Shown: piece after piece, positions 1 to 11,935 of the stretch
Layout of the letters: each line of letters starts with the position of its first letter
How positions within the stretch are numbered: position 1 is the stretch's first letter
Source of the DNA: Amyloporia xantha
Lineage: Eukaryota > Basidiomycota > Agaricomycetes > Polyporales > Adustoporiaceae
DNA length: 64,000 nt
Direction of reading: 5' to 3'
Assembly (NCBI GenBank): GCA_036971615.1
Contig: JAYKKR010000053.1
Span: 1 to 64,000 of the forward strand
Translations under genes and position numbers: made by a program
Notes under the pieces: model-generated
Database searches by the model: none
Told to the model about the DNA's origin: nothing
The model's input: the letters and a program-made list of their open reading frames with translations, nothing else

Positions 1-1617
1 CGGTATGGTCTAAGTTAAGGCAGAACTCATACCCAAAGGCGGTACTACGACGGTCGATACTTGATCGGAGTTTGTAATCGATCAAAGGCTGCGAGTCGGC
101 GATAGAGCTTCAGTGAGTTGCTTCAGTATACATACAGTACTACTACGTACTTACAGTGCGTGTTTATTAGCATTGCCTATCACCATTTCTGGATGCACTT
201 CCTGTCTACAATGTCTCAAACACACTGCAATTAAAATTCGGATGATGCTTTCGAGTCATGGATACTATCGGGACTACCTAAGTGTATTCATGAAAGCTTT
301 ATTCACAATATCGCAGACAACATTCGAGAAAGGCAATGTATATCATCTGGAGGCGAACGAACGAAGTTTATGAGAGAACGTAGACGTGTCGAGCGCGAAG
401 TTATGGCTTGTTTGTACAAACCCGTGATATGCCGAATAGCGGATGGACCCTATAGCTGCCGATAAGACCGGTACCCCAATAGAAAGCAGACGTCAGACAC
501 GAATATCCTGAGCCTGCGAAGGTTCGAAGGAAGTATCTACTCTGCTCACAGGAGACTACATGAACCGCCCGAGTGGCATGCACCCTCGCTTCTCTCATCA
601 AGCTGGCAGCCTGCAGGCATTCCTCTCGAAGAAACAGGGAAAGAGAGGAACATTGACAGTAGGTCTCGAACTCGGTGTCTATCATGTGGTCTTGCCCAAC
701 GCATCTCCGATACGAATGAACACCTGTCATGCACTTCTCCACCGTCTTCTGGACACGAACACCAAATTCATTACTGCTTTACCCAAGAGTGGTGCCATGT
801 AACTGCAACAGAATTCTAGTCTTTGAGACGTTAGTACTACGTAAAGTCCCTCTTCCATGGGAACGGCAATCAGACCGATGGCTCTGTCCTGACCGCGCGT
901 GCAAACAACTTGAAACCGTCAAAATGTTGTCATCCCCTTTCTGTTATACGGCATACTGGGAGAAAGGCGGTAATAGCCCCGTTGTACAAACTCTGAACAA
1001 GTTCAGTTAGAAAGTTTCTGCACTAATATTGTATTTTTCGTTCCAGCTCTGAAGTAGCTCGCAAAATGCGAATCTCGCAACACAATCTATATAGGAACGC
1101 ACAGTAACAAAAACAACAACTCACAAGATACAACAGCAGTACAAACCACATAGTATGCAAAGATAGCATGTCGCTTTGTACCCTAAATTTTGAGACATTG
1201 GTAAGCAGCCACTCCATTCAGTCTCGTGTAATGCATGCCGTACAGTCATCCATCTCTCGTAATTGCTATGATGCTCCCATTGTGTGGCCAAGATGCTGGA
1301 TTTGGAACCATTGTTTGTACATCGCCCAACTTTTTGTGGTGTATCAGTAACGAGTCGCGAATTGCTCCACAACAAAAAAACCAGGGTGCAAAGATCTCAG
1401 GAAAAATGAATTTGACATTCACCCTCGGTGCCCAATGTCCGTCAAGCACATCATTTTGGAAATCTCATGGAAGCATGGAAGGGAAGTGTAACGTACAATA
1501 TCGACACGGTAGCGCGCATCGAACCCCACCTTATAAACCTTCGATTCCTCGTCACCCGTGGTATAGTATGTTCTCTTCGTCTTGTCTATATTACATCTAC
1601 ATTCCTATGGCATCGCC
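1..1617. other. No supported gene; decayed duplicated DNA
   Basis: Only short overlapping open frames without recognisable domains. From about 1,050 the DNA is visibly similar to 14,800 onward (for example around 1,060-1,300 against 14,800-15,020), so this is the left flank of duplicated module copy I. I see no start codon, splice pattern or domain that supports a gene. Confidence 0.5.
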
Positions 1618-3790
1618 ATGGAATCAGCGCCCAAAGTCATATGTCCTCTCACTTGTAAAGCGCTTCCTACAGGACGAAATCTCGTAGTGGTAACTCTCGA
1701 TGGGACCGCTAGATGAACCAGTTCAGGCCGTTGGGAAAAGGTTCGGCGCGTCTCCCTAATACATTCCGTTCCTAGACTTCACACATTCAAGAGCAGAACT
1801 CGAATGTTATAGAGATCTACGGACGTGTGGAGAGGAGTAAAGACCGAAAGCTCTTATATACTATAACAGCGGGATTGGAACATACGCAAAACCCTTCCAG
1901 GGAGGCTACAGGTCGTGTCAAAATGGGTCACCAACTTGGTAGACCTCGCCCTACAGCTCCGTGCGTGGTTGTTTGAGATCTCCACTCAAGGGTACCCAAC
2001 ATGACAGTACAGCTTAGGGACTTTCACATTATTGTAATTCTTACGGCCTACAAGGTGGCTGTCTGAACAGCATGAAGGCCAGGAGATAAAATTTTTCTTT
2101 TTGGTATGTGGATATCTTTGAACCGACTTGCGGACCGCTCATATCTTTTCTAGGTTTCTCTGTATGCGAGCAGCGTGTCTGGTCAGAGGCTGCTCGCCGC
2201 AATGATGAATACGGTGTGTCGTGTGCTATTGTTCCGAGTTGCGAAATGAAAATAGTCGTCACAGGTCGGCCTCATATCTCAAGGGTAACTTTGAACAAAT
2301 CCCGTTGTATAGTGGTCAATCTATCGTTGTGTATGTATCATCATTGCTGCAACTGAAGAATTGAAGTGCCTATGAGTTATACGCTCACTCAGACAAGAAA
2401 TACGCTCACTTGTAGCCAAGAAATACGCTCGCTTAGCCAAGATCTTACCAAAGGAGAAATACCAAGATTTGGCGTGCGTATCGGCATTGCGTCTGATGCC
2501 GCCGTGTTTAGTAGTCTTACAGCAACATACTATAGCATAGAAGTTATTCAAAGGCGTATTTTTCCCGTCCTGATGTTAAAAATCCATTTTCGTCGGTGTT
2601 TGGTAAGTACATCTACTAAATACATAAATTTGATGACAATAATTAGGGTATCTGCACCCAGGGATTACTGTATCATCTATTGGTTTATTCCCGCTCCCAA
2701 GGACTTGCCAAAAACACGTACTGTCGAGCACATATGCTACTTCGCCGGCATGCCCACTCGCGCTCGACGAAAAACGTGTGAAGTTTTCTCCGGAGGACGT
2801 CTTTTCGTTCGCTCGATTCGGGGAGAAAAGAATCACTGAGTAACAAATCCAATAACGATTGCTGAACATGTCAAAGAGGGGTTTGGTTTGCGGGGTGCCT
2901 ACTCCGACGTGTAAGTCTTCATCGGCTGTGTCGGTAATATCCATTGATGCAATCAATCCTTCGAGTAGTGGTGGGGGAGTAAGCAGGAATTGCGGATTAC
3001 CATGACTAATGACATACCGCGTTTCCTGGATGCTGTATGAGGCATGGAAGAGAAGGGACTCAAGGTCCCTCCTGCAGATCTGGGATTTAACTTCGAGATC
3101 GATTGTGTTCTTCAAGCCACAGAACTCTTTGAAACGAGAATTTGGTACATCCTTGAATGTCTTCCTTTCCTTAGTCGGTGTGACGACTTCACTTCTAAGC
3201 CTTTCAGATGGTAAGACAGGTGATTCCTTCTTGCGCTTAGTGTCCCTCATCATGTTCTAAGGATCTTTCACTCACTTTGGTGCACCGCGTTATATCTATC
3301 CCCATCAGAAAGATCCATGCTTCCGTCTAAAAGCTTTCCCTAAACAAAGAGGAGAATCTTCTCTCAAATCTAATATTCGCGGAGATCAGGGGAAAGAATA
3401 TCAACCCCAAGCTCAATTTGTTCCGAGGAACCACTCAAGAGGGAACTCCTAGTTGGAATGACATCAAGACTTGTGCAGGGAGGATGGAGTCAGACTTGAT
3501 TGAGCAAGGCATCTCATGGCGATGATATCGCGACTGAACAAAGCATCAACAACCTTCGCAATGGGACCAACGTGTGGCATGCATTTTCATCCTGAACTCC
3601 ACATAGATGCGTGCTTTCAATGTTAATTTTAATGCAACGTACCATATTGAAATACACCGGTAGAGAATGGAGTCCCTGCATTCGTTGAAGCGGAGCCCAG
3701 AAACTTTTGGGATGCTCCTCGATATGCTAAAGTCCAATAAGTATCCCGATGAGATGTCACGTTTTATCATGGAAACTGGCCAGGCATAAG
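1618..3790 (+). pseudogene. Decayed DUF2235 alpha/beta-hydrolase gene, copy I
   Basis: Degenerate paralogue of the hydrolase gene at 15,361. The first exon still reads from an ATG at 1,618 through GRNLVVVTLDGT, but about five extra bases follow and the frame closes at a stop. The region matching the catalytic GFSRG motif (about 2,150) now reads GFSVCEQR, so the nucleophile context is lost. A GVW-like exon end followed by a GTAAGT donor survives near 2,600-2,630. Also readable are the relic of the FRHAL segment (about 2,730), a clean stretch around FRW (3,070-3,215) and the APRYIY region near 3,280. The last exon match ends about 3,790. Same order and exon structure as the copy II gene 13.7 kb away. 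Several stops and frameshifts make a functional product very unlikely. Confidence 0.75.
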
Positions 3791-4980
3791 GAAGAAGAAG
3801 GGTATGCATCACTTTCACATGATGTTATATTTGTTTTCATAACTACCATTCTGTTTTAGTTCCGCCATATGTATTCAAAGTGGCGCCTCGACAAGAATAA
3901 CAAGCCCTTCCTCGAGACGTTATTAGAGGTGATTTGCAGTAGCCACTGAGACTACTGTTGTTAGCAGTGGATAGAACATGCACCGTGGTGAATTACTCGC
4001 CCTGCGCATTTGAGTGACCGAGAATGTTGACCCAGGCCGGACTGATTGATGTATCTAATACACCTCAAAGGGGCAGCGATTGTTCTAGTCTATGACCAAG
4101 TGACGCAGGTGTATGTAGTCTAGTTTCCTGCTGAGCAGAGGAGATACTTCCTTTCAAACCTTCGCAGGATATCCGTATCTGACATGTAGATCTGACTACA
4201 TCTGACTCAGTAGATCTCATTGACTGCACGACTGGAAAGAACTTACCAGATACAGCGACATCGTGCGACGTGACCACTATGCAGTCGCATTTAGTAGTAT
4301 TTAATGGACTCTATCGTGGCTTAAACTTGACACAGAGTATTGTTAGGAAACTGATAGAGGCTTATTGATTGGGCAGGACGCTGTTGTTGCCAAAGTCGTC
4401 AATTCGAATTTGCCATTGGCATGACAAAGCTTGGTCCTGTCAAGACCCCCGTAGCTTACAGTTGGAAGTGTAGCAGACTGGAGAGGGTCGCGGAGGAACG
4501 CTCTAAAGAACATGTATTTGGTTCGATCTACTTAGGTACAGGTGATAGCAGGGAGGCTACTGTCGATGTAGGTGAATCATGCTAGATAATATCATTGTAC
4601 GACTCGTTGGACTGACAGTGGTAACACGGGGAGGCGCGAGGGCGCATGACGTGCTACGTACCGCGCGTCGAAGTACCAGCTAGTATGGAAGACAGATACC
4701 GAAGTGCGTGTAATCTGCAGCGACACTGTTCACCCTGACATTTAACGTTAGATAGCGTGCTGGCAGATAACCGGTAAGCTAGCAGTTCCGTCTTACATTA
4801 GGTAGTGCTTAATGTAAGCAAAACTCATAGTCTGGCACTGACGACAAGACAGGGGTGGGGGTGGTGAGCTGGCTTCATGGGCCATTACTCAGAAGGTGGT
4901 GACCGGACCCAATGAATGTCTGTAGCATGAACCTGCATTAGATGCCTTCAAGGAGAGTGAACAGAAGAAACAGAGACTTA
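3791..4980. other. Intergenic, no gene seen
   Basis: Stop-rich DNA in all frames with no domain, long frame or clear repeat. It sits between the DUF2235 relic and the thioredoxin-like relic, in the position of 17,563-18,134 in copy II but about twice as long. Confidence 0.4.
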
Positions 4981-4984
4981 CCTC

Positions 4985-6146
4985 AACGGCAGAAGGGTCC
5001 GCAGTGAGAAATGTCTTTCAACTTCCTGCACCAGACTTGAAGGCGATGAATATGGGTCCAGCTGTAGAAATAACACCCATGGCCTATTTCAGACCGTCGC
5101 TCTGAAGATTGGTTCAACGACCACGTAATACTCAAGGGAAGGCACATACGTCAGCATTAATGCCGACTTCTTTGAAAATGGTCTTCAGCTGATCTATATA
5201 TCGATCGCTTGTAAGTAAATGGCTTTGTCCTGATACTCAGGCTGTCTACGCGAGTTCCTCAAAAATTGGCATGATGACCAGGCTCGAGGAGTCCCAACTT
5301 CGCCGCGAGGCCGAAGAGATGGTGACCCTGTTATCCTTGATCGATCTGCGGATTGAGAGCGACGATGATAAGTACGGCGCTCTGGGCTCAGTCCGTTGTG
5401 GCTTGTGCCGGAATGGCAGGTAGAGCGGACACACTCACTTTCCAAACGGAAGTCTTCGAGGGTCTTGACATCCCCGACTTTGACGGCCGCAGCGGTGGGC
5501 TGGCTGGACGGCAGGGGTGGTGGAGCTGGACATTGTCGATGGTGGGCTGAACGGCATCGATGGTGGGCTGAACGGCCGTGGTGGTGGGCTGGTCGGCAGG
5601 GGTAGTGGAGGCTGAACGGCGTCGATGGTGGGCTGAACGGCAGGGGTGGTGGGCTGAATGTCGTCGATGGTGGGCTGGACGTCATCGATGGAGGGCTGAA
5701 CGGCATTGATGGTGAGAGCTGAACGGCCGTGGGGTAGAGCTGAACAGCAGGGGTGGTAGGCTGGACGTCGTCGATGGTGGGCTGGACATCGTCGATGGTG
5801 GGCTGGACGTCGTCGATGGTGGGCTGAACGGCATCGATGGTGGAGCTGAACGGCCGTGGTGGTGGGCTGAACGGCCGTGGTGGTGGGCTGAGCGGCGTCG
5901 ATGATCGTTGGGCTGAGCGGCAGGGATGGTGGGCTGGTCGTCGTCCAATGGTGGGCTGAACGGCCGTGGTGGTGTGAGCTGGTCGGCGTCGATGGTGGGC
6001 TGAGCGGCAGGGATGGTGGGCTGGACGTCGTCAATGGTGGGGCTGAACGGCCTCGGTTGCGGGCTGAACGGCAGGGGTGTTTGGCTGGTCGGGAGGGGTA
6101 GTGGGCTGAACGGCCGCGGTGGTGGGCTTACCGGTCTCTTCAGCCA
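4985..6146 (-). pseudogene. Thioredoxin-like relic with expanded PT/AVQ repeat
   Basis: Copy I counterpart of the thioredoxin-like gene at 18,135-18,727. The start is ATG at 6,146 (MAEETGKPTT). A long tandem repeat follows, with units such as PTTAAVQ and PTIDDVQ, in a frame that drifts. The exon then ends VGDVKTLEDFR before a GTGAGTG donor, exactly where copy II has VTDIKSLDDFR. The next exon reads WDSSSLVIMPIFEELA, aligned to WSTSCNAILPIFEKLA in copy II. The classic WCGPC thioredoxin active site is therefore DSSS here, with no cysteine. A stop follows EELA and downstream similarity is broken. A redox function is excluded by what is visible. Confidence 0.65.
5505..6130 (-). repeat. Minisatellite, about 21-bp unit, coding-type (PTxxAVQ)n
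   Basis: About 630 bases of imperfect tandem repeats built on GGTGGGCTGAACGGCCGTGGT-like units (21 bp; some 15-18 bp variants), giving roughly 30 units. Read on the minus strand in the thioredoxin-like relic they encode heptads such as PTTAAVQ, PTIDAVQ and PTIDDVQ. Units of other lengths shift the frame, so the array no longer reads through. The copy II gene has only a short P/T-rich leader at this place, so the array is specific to copy I. Confidence 0.85.
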
Positions 6147-6213
6147 TAACAAAGTATGTGAGAGGGCGGGAGGGACCGGAGCTTGGAACTGAAAAATTCG
6201 ATTTATGGGGAGG

Positions 6214-6470
6214 CTAGTCTTGATCAGTCCTAGTCTCACTGTTGCGGAAGACCAAGGAAGGGATCATTTGTCTGCATGAGTTCACCCTTGTGACAAGAAT
6301 GGCGACCTGCAGTCCCGAATCGGAGACTATGGTCATACAGCGATGGACCGCTCTAGCAGGCGTTACGACCTCGAACAAGGACATGCGAGAGTTTGTATCC
6401 GGCCAATACAGATGTGGATTCTGCTCCCATCGATGCTGCTTCCCAGCCTGCACCAGGTGTTGTCCTTCTC
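6214..6470 (-). pseudogene. Ferric reductase fragment, copy I
   Basis: The minus strand reads RAVHRCMTIVSDSGLQVAI, clearly related to LRRCMAMVPDSELQVDIF in the NAD-binding exon of the complete reductase at 27,814-30,991. Only this short piece of exon 3 remains. The heme-binding membrane domain and FAD-binding domain are absent, and the Ser-rich linker present in copy II (18,940-19,650) has been deleted. Confidence 0.65.
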
Positions 6471-7420
6471 TGTATCCGCGCGAAACGGTTTGAAGTGAAC
6501 ACAGCTATGGTCCGATGGACAAACCTGGACATACTGGCCGATGATATATGATTATCGATAGCGCAAATGCCGCAAGGCGCTGGGCTGTCTCCGACTTCGT
6601 GGTGGGATATGGAGATTGTGCCCATAGGTAGCGAACCAGGTGCGCTGATCAGACGATAACAAGGGAAGTGGTGCTGCGAGGACTGCAACCGTCTCATGCG
6701 GGCGCTGCTCGAATAGGCATGCATTGCAGGAACAAGCAACACGAAGATAACGGGCAGTGTGGAGCTGAGGATGACTCAGGCTAGCTCCGCACTGCTTAAA
6801 TTCCAATGGCTATGTGACACATGTCTTGTATGCTTGTATGGATGCGGTTCGTCAAAGGGTATTGAGTGGGCGCACCGTGGCGAGACACTGACCGTCCTAG
6901 TACGGGCGTCCTGACCCATAGATTGACCGCGCCGGGTACCTATCAGACGCCGCATCGTAACCTTGAAGATGTCGCTGAAATAGGTAGAAGAGGAAATCAG
7001 ATGCCCACGTCATGACGATGGCAAAGTTAAGTTGCGACCGGAATCTGCCACCGACCTCAAAAAAGTGGTCGTCAGAGTGGCGCTGGGGCATGTCGTATTG
7101 AGCGGGGTCTCACATATCTCCTTCATTCGCGGAAATGAGCCGCAAGAGTGGCCTTCTCGACCCACGACATAGACAGGCGGCCCGGGCGAAGGCAGATGAT
7201 AGAAGAGAAGGTTTTGACACCGACAGAGTGTGCCCGACCGGTTCCTTGCAACGTAAATTCATGCGCAATTTCGTGAAAACAAATCAGATAGCACACTATG
7301 TTGTCTGTGCTAACTCACCGAGTGGAGTATTCCCACTCTAGGCGATGGTATGCACGAATTATAAGAGACCGTGCAACCGGGACTTCAAGATGTCAATCCA
7401 CAAAGTCAAGAACCATGGAT
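6471..7420 (-). pseudogene. Relic of DUF6534-like membrane protein, copy I
   Basis: Nucleotide similarity to 19,860-20,800 and 32,300-33,430 runs through this block on the minus strand. Coding-like remains include RPHETVAVLAAPLPLLSSDQ, matching RPLGTAADLVAIASLLRSNQ in copy II. That segment resembles the 'aD..iaasLl..L..srTGF' helix of DUF6534 fungal membrane proteins; the family call is an inference from one motif. Stops interrupt every frame. Confidence 0.35.
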
Positions 7421-7883
7421 GTGGCAAAGGAAAACTCGCATGGGCGGCATGCACAACCAGCACAAAGGTTTCTTCACAGAAAATCACTTGACGGTAAGAC
7501 TAATTTCGTATACAGACAAGCCTACATCATGGAGGATGCTGGGCGGTATAGATTTGCAAAAACAATCTGCCACTCACAGATAACGAACCATCCCAGAGCT
7601 ATGTCAAAATCGGGGACACGCCAATATTCAAGTTCTTGAATAGCATGGCGGATGCGTATTCGTGGTGGCTGTCGACAACGTATTGCAGCCGCGAGCAGAG
7701 CGTAGGCGGAGAGCGATGTCATCTAGGCCATTCTGGCTAGTTATGATATATGAAGGCCTAGTCTTCCGTCGCAGCTAGCGCGACATATCCAGTAGACGGA
7801 GCAGTGCGTGGTACAAACCGAGACGGACGAGAACTATTAGGAGGAGGACGAACGCACGTCTCCCTAGGAGCACGTGGCCATGG
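7421..7883. other. Duplicated DNA without readable gene
   Basis: Parts, especially from 7,790 on, resemble about 20,940-21,150 in copy II (for example the shared GGAGCACGTGG stretch). No sustained coding frame or domain is visible. Confidence 0.4.
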
Positions 7884-8590
7884 TCAAACTTTGACACACA
7901 AGCCCACACAAGCACCCATCAGTGACGTCTCTGAGGACTCGACGATCGTTCGCGGTGTTGAATCTGCTATCAGTATCTCTAGTAGAGTATCTTGCCTGGC
8001 GGACGTGACAGTCGAAAGATGTCTTGCAGAGAAAGTCTTATTCCTTTTTGCGGCGACCCCTAGGGCACACCGCAAGAAGCATACGTGTTCGACGATGCAG
8101 GTTTTTGGCGAGTACGTGCCAACAGACAGCAACCCTATATGCAAATTTCACTTATGTCATGATGATGTGTGTCCCTTGTGTATGTTCATGCCAAACATCA
8201 ACGAAGTTTACCTTCACCTCTGGACGAGAATAAGTTTCTTCAAGTGTTCTGCCTATATTACATCGCTGTGAGAACGATGATGGCGGGCATATAGGTATGT
8301 TACGTTGCCCCTTCCTCTTTACAAATCATAAGCACTGTAATTTTGAAGCTGGGCGAGGATGATACACACGAATACATGGCTATTAGTATGTCCAATGGGA
8401 TTCATTCGTCGTTGCCCGACTGTATGAGGCTGACCTGCGATGATTAGTTCATTATCATACTCCCAACGCACTGCAACAGGACATACCACACCATTTCTAT
8501 ATTGCGACGAGCACTCTGATCTAATAGGCACCGCGACAAAATCTTGAAAAGAAGCGAGCGATCCGTGAATATCTACAGACCAAAAATCAG
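7884..8590 (-). pseudogene. Inverted DUF2235 hydrolase fragment, third copy
   Basis: On the minus strand this repeats the middle of the DUF2235 gene. RPEVKVNFVDVW (about 8,215-8,250) equals RPEVKVHFIGVW, and SVGTYSPKTCIVEHVCFLR (about 8,060-8,115) equals SVGFRHRNFPKARSVDHVSY. Around 8,430-8,540 the DNA follows the exon after the GFSRG motif and the next intron of the 15.4-kb gene. It is opposite in orientation to the other two copies and lies in a stretch unique to copy I (8-11.9 kb), so it is a displaced fragment. Several stops; not functional. Confidence 0.6.
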
Positions 8591-11500
8591 TATTTAGTCT
8601 CCTAGCTTACGATTTTCAGACAACTGCCTGTAGACCCTTCGAAAGTTCCTATGAAACTGGTACATGCACAGAAGTATACATGGGCAGAAGTCTGAAGCAT
8701 CATCCGCCGAGCCATGACGAAGTACATCAAGCTGATGAGCTACTTCCAAGGCCACTAGTTTCCTGCATGATTCGTATGCGTCCCAATCCTGATTCGTAGT
8801 ACGTCATCTATTTTTTTCTCATCCATGCATCGGCTTCGATGACATTAAACTTCTGCACGCACGAAAATTTGGAGTCCCCAGAGAGCATGAAAAAGACACG
8901 CCAGCCTACAAGCCAAACTCGTTCATGCGTCTACGAGATTTATTCATCCCCATGGTTTCGCGGTTCAAATCTTGCACAGTTGGCAGAGCCATGCGGTTTT
9001 CTTCCTATGCCACAGAACGGGCTAATCCGACATAATATTGAGAAAATTTCTGACAATCGTTGACTGAGAGTCGGGGCAGTGTATCTGTGGTTCGCTGCGC
9101 CGGTGCACGTCCATCCCATGGACGTTCACTTGCCAATCGGAACAGGGTCATGCGAAGAAAAACTCGATAGGAAGAAAACGCTCAACATGTACAAAAGTCA
9201 GTAATGAAGTCTAGTCTTGATTGTTGAAGGCGCACGGAGAAAGATGGGTATACAGATCGCTGTGCTCCAAGCAATTTTGCTTTACCTTTGACGTACGCCC
9301 AACAAACGCTTAGTCATAATGTCCGATATGATCTCCAGCAGCATGAGTTCGTGTTGTCTTCGGAAATCGAGCCAGCACCAGAGCTGAATTTGCAGTGCGA
9401 GCTAGAACGTGATTCTCGACTGTCGTATGAGCGGAGATAGGGGGTTATGGCGAGGGTAAGAAAGGTGGCTGACATTTGCCCAAAACAGGGATGAGCGAGA
9501 TGAGCTGAACCGTAATCGATATCAATGCCAGCGCGAATGAGTTGAGACCAGATACTGGAGATCCTGTGACGCTGAGTGCGCATATAAAGCGGGGACAGGT
9601 CCATATGTAATGTACAGATGAGATAGTATCCTGCAACATACGGAATAAGGTTCATCATAAAAAGACTCACAGAAAGACAGAACTTAACATGACATGTGTC
9701 TTCCACGGTGAAACGGCAGTTTTGAACCACATTCCATACCTGCGCGTGGAGGCCTGTCAAATGTAGGACGGGAGGGCACTTTTTGTTCCGACACGTAAGA
9801 GAATCACAGGCTCATAGCCCCATGACAGTGCGAGCTGAGTAAACTCATCGGCACTGTTTTCCCTCGCCTAGTACCTAGCGCGTTCAAATAGCTGGGAGAC
9901 GGTCAGTGCACTCTGGAATCTGATTACGAGTAAACAAACAAGCGATGCACTTACATTACTCCGAACCGGGGGAATCCTATAAGAAGCGCCGAAAGTACAA
10001 TTTTGCGGTTCCAATTGGATTTGAGACTTCTTTTCCCCCGGAAGATTCTCTACATGTCGTTGACAATGTTGCAGAATGACATTGATCCGACTCTCCACCT
10101 TGACCACAAATCTGGCATATAAGTTTCAGTCCGTATTCAGCACGATACTTACGAACTTATCTTTGGGAATCAAATCAGAACATAGAGATATTCTTCAGCA
10201 GTTGTATCAACACATTACAGCTAGAACACCAATATGGAGCTCCTTCAGTTCCTGCCGCCGCTAGCACTTCTAAATGCTCTGAGAGAACTTCCTGCTGAAA
10301 GACTGAGTGTACGGAGAACCCACCGACAACGCGAGGAACTAGCTACCTGAAATTCCCCTCGGAATCTTGTATAGCATAGTGAGATGTTGCAGTATGTGTC
10401 ACCTTGGAGGCTCACATTGGGCAATCTGACGAGGCGTCGCAGACGTTGTTCACAACCACGATTGACCAGATGTGCAGAGGCTATCGTATTCTTTACGGCA
10501 CGCCTCCCTGCGATGCGGGGACATTGATCCTGTGATGCAGAACGCCGTACAAGGATATGCCCATGCGCAACTCGAAATCGAGTATGCTGGCATCCGAGGG
10601 CCTGGGGAGACCAAGGAACGATATACGATCAACGTGAGCCTCCCACTCATATTTGTGACCAATAGTACAGACATGCTGGCCAATGTCTGTACAGTGGTTG
10701 AAAGGGTCTCTCCGAATCGCAGTCCAAATGATGGGGCTACGGAAGCCGAATTATAATCCAGGGCGCTACACTGTGCTGATCGTTCATGGCGGCCATAAAG
10801 GAGAATACTTTGAGGTAGACGGGCAGACTCACCGCTCGAGCCTCAGAAGCATATTCAACACAAACTGAAGCCCTGATAAGAGGTGTTCCCGAGTGGGCTT
10901 ATTGAACGTTCATAATGACATTGCCACCTTTCCAAAAGCACCCTTGACGAATGTCATTTCTGGAGCAAGGCTTATGAGTGGATGAATTAGACGTACACGA
11001 CTGAAATGCAGAATAGGCATATTATCGATGTCTGAGAAACCTCGGAACTCAGGGGAAAATGTGAGGCACAAGGTGCACAAAGCACAGATATTTGAGGAAT
11101 TTATGAGCAGAGGTCACGGATGGAAGTAAGATGAGGGCTCAAAGGCTGCAGGTGCGCTCGTATATGATGTCGAGAGTGTTTCGAAGCAGAAATCGACATG
11201 CAGTCAACTCCTGCCACAGTTGAGTGCTTGCATGCGCCAAGATGGAATCAGAATATTATCAAAGCAAGAGAATAGACCGATAGGTGAATATGGCCGCATT
11301 GAGGAGAGCCCTGTTCTGCCCTTTATACTCGATACAGAGAGCGAAGGAGTGTGACGAGTCTGCACAGTGCGAGACTCCCTCAGCGATTGCCGATCAATCG
11401 TAGCCATCACGTGCTCCAAAATCAGTACGCATCCTCCACGTCGATGGCAGCGGTCGACATTGAACTTTCGATGTGTTGTTGGCATATGTGCACTGTGGAC

Positions 11501-11935
11501 ATGTTACTCTACGGACGAGCGGCTGTCCTGAGGTGCTCGAATGGGCCATGCCTCTGACAAGCGTACCCTACGTTCATGCCTCTGGAGCCTCGTAGCTCCG
11601 GAAATCATGAAGAAGCCATGATCGTGCCCAGAGCATGGTCATGGAAGTACGCGCCAATTCCTCTCGTGCTGTCGCTGTGCGTGTCTATTGCCTATGATTA
11701 TCAAGCATCATTCCATTATATGGCCTTCAGACGCAATCGGCTGTTCTTGGAATCGTTCTGCTCACTGATAGTGGCGGTTTTCCACCTGCCTTCTCTGTCC
11801 CTGGATACGTGATCCGTCTTACGACTCATCCTCACGGTTCGCGGTTGCGACAGCTTGTCGAGGACCGTGCAATTTCTAACTCTGACAACCACAAGTTGTA
11901 CTACTAGTTGTAGCGCGTTATGATCGTACTTGAAC
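8591..11935. other. Long stretch without a supported gene
   Basis: About 3.3 kb present in copy I but not between the matching points of copy II (about 21,150 and 21,214). Two spots look faintly coding. The minus strand at 9,445-9,760 has a hydrophobic frame (SVTGSPVSGLNSFALALISI) with a plausible GTGAGT...CAG intron. The plus strand at 10,230-10,350 reads MELLQFLPPLALLNALREL. Neither could be assigned to a family. Confidence 0.35.

Noticed and set aside
5194..6239. Minus-strand Pro/His-rich ORFs of 170-199 codons
   Set aside because: Frame products of the 21-bp minisatellite; not independent genes.
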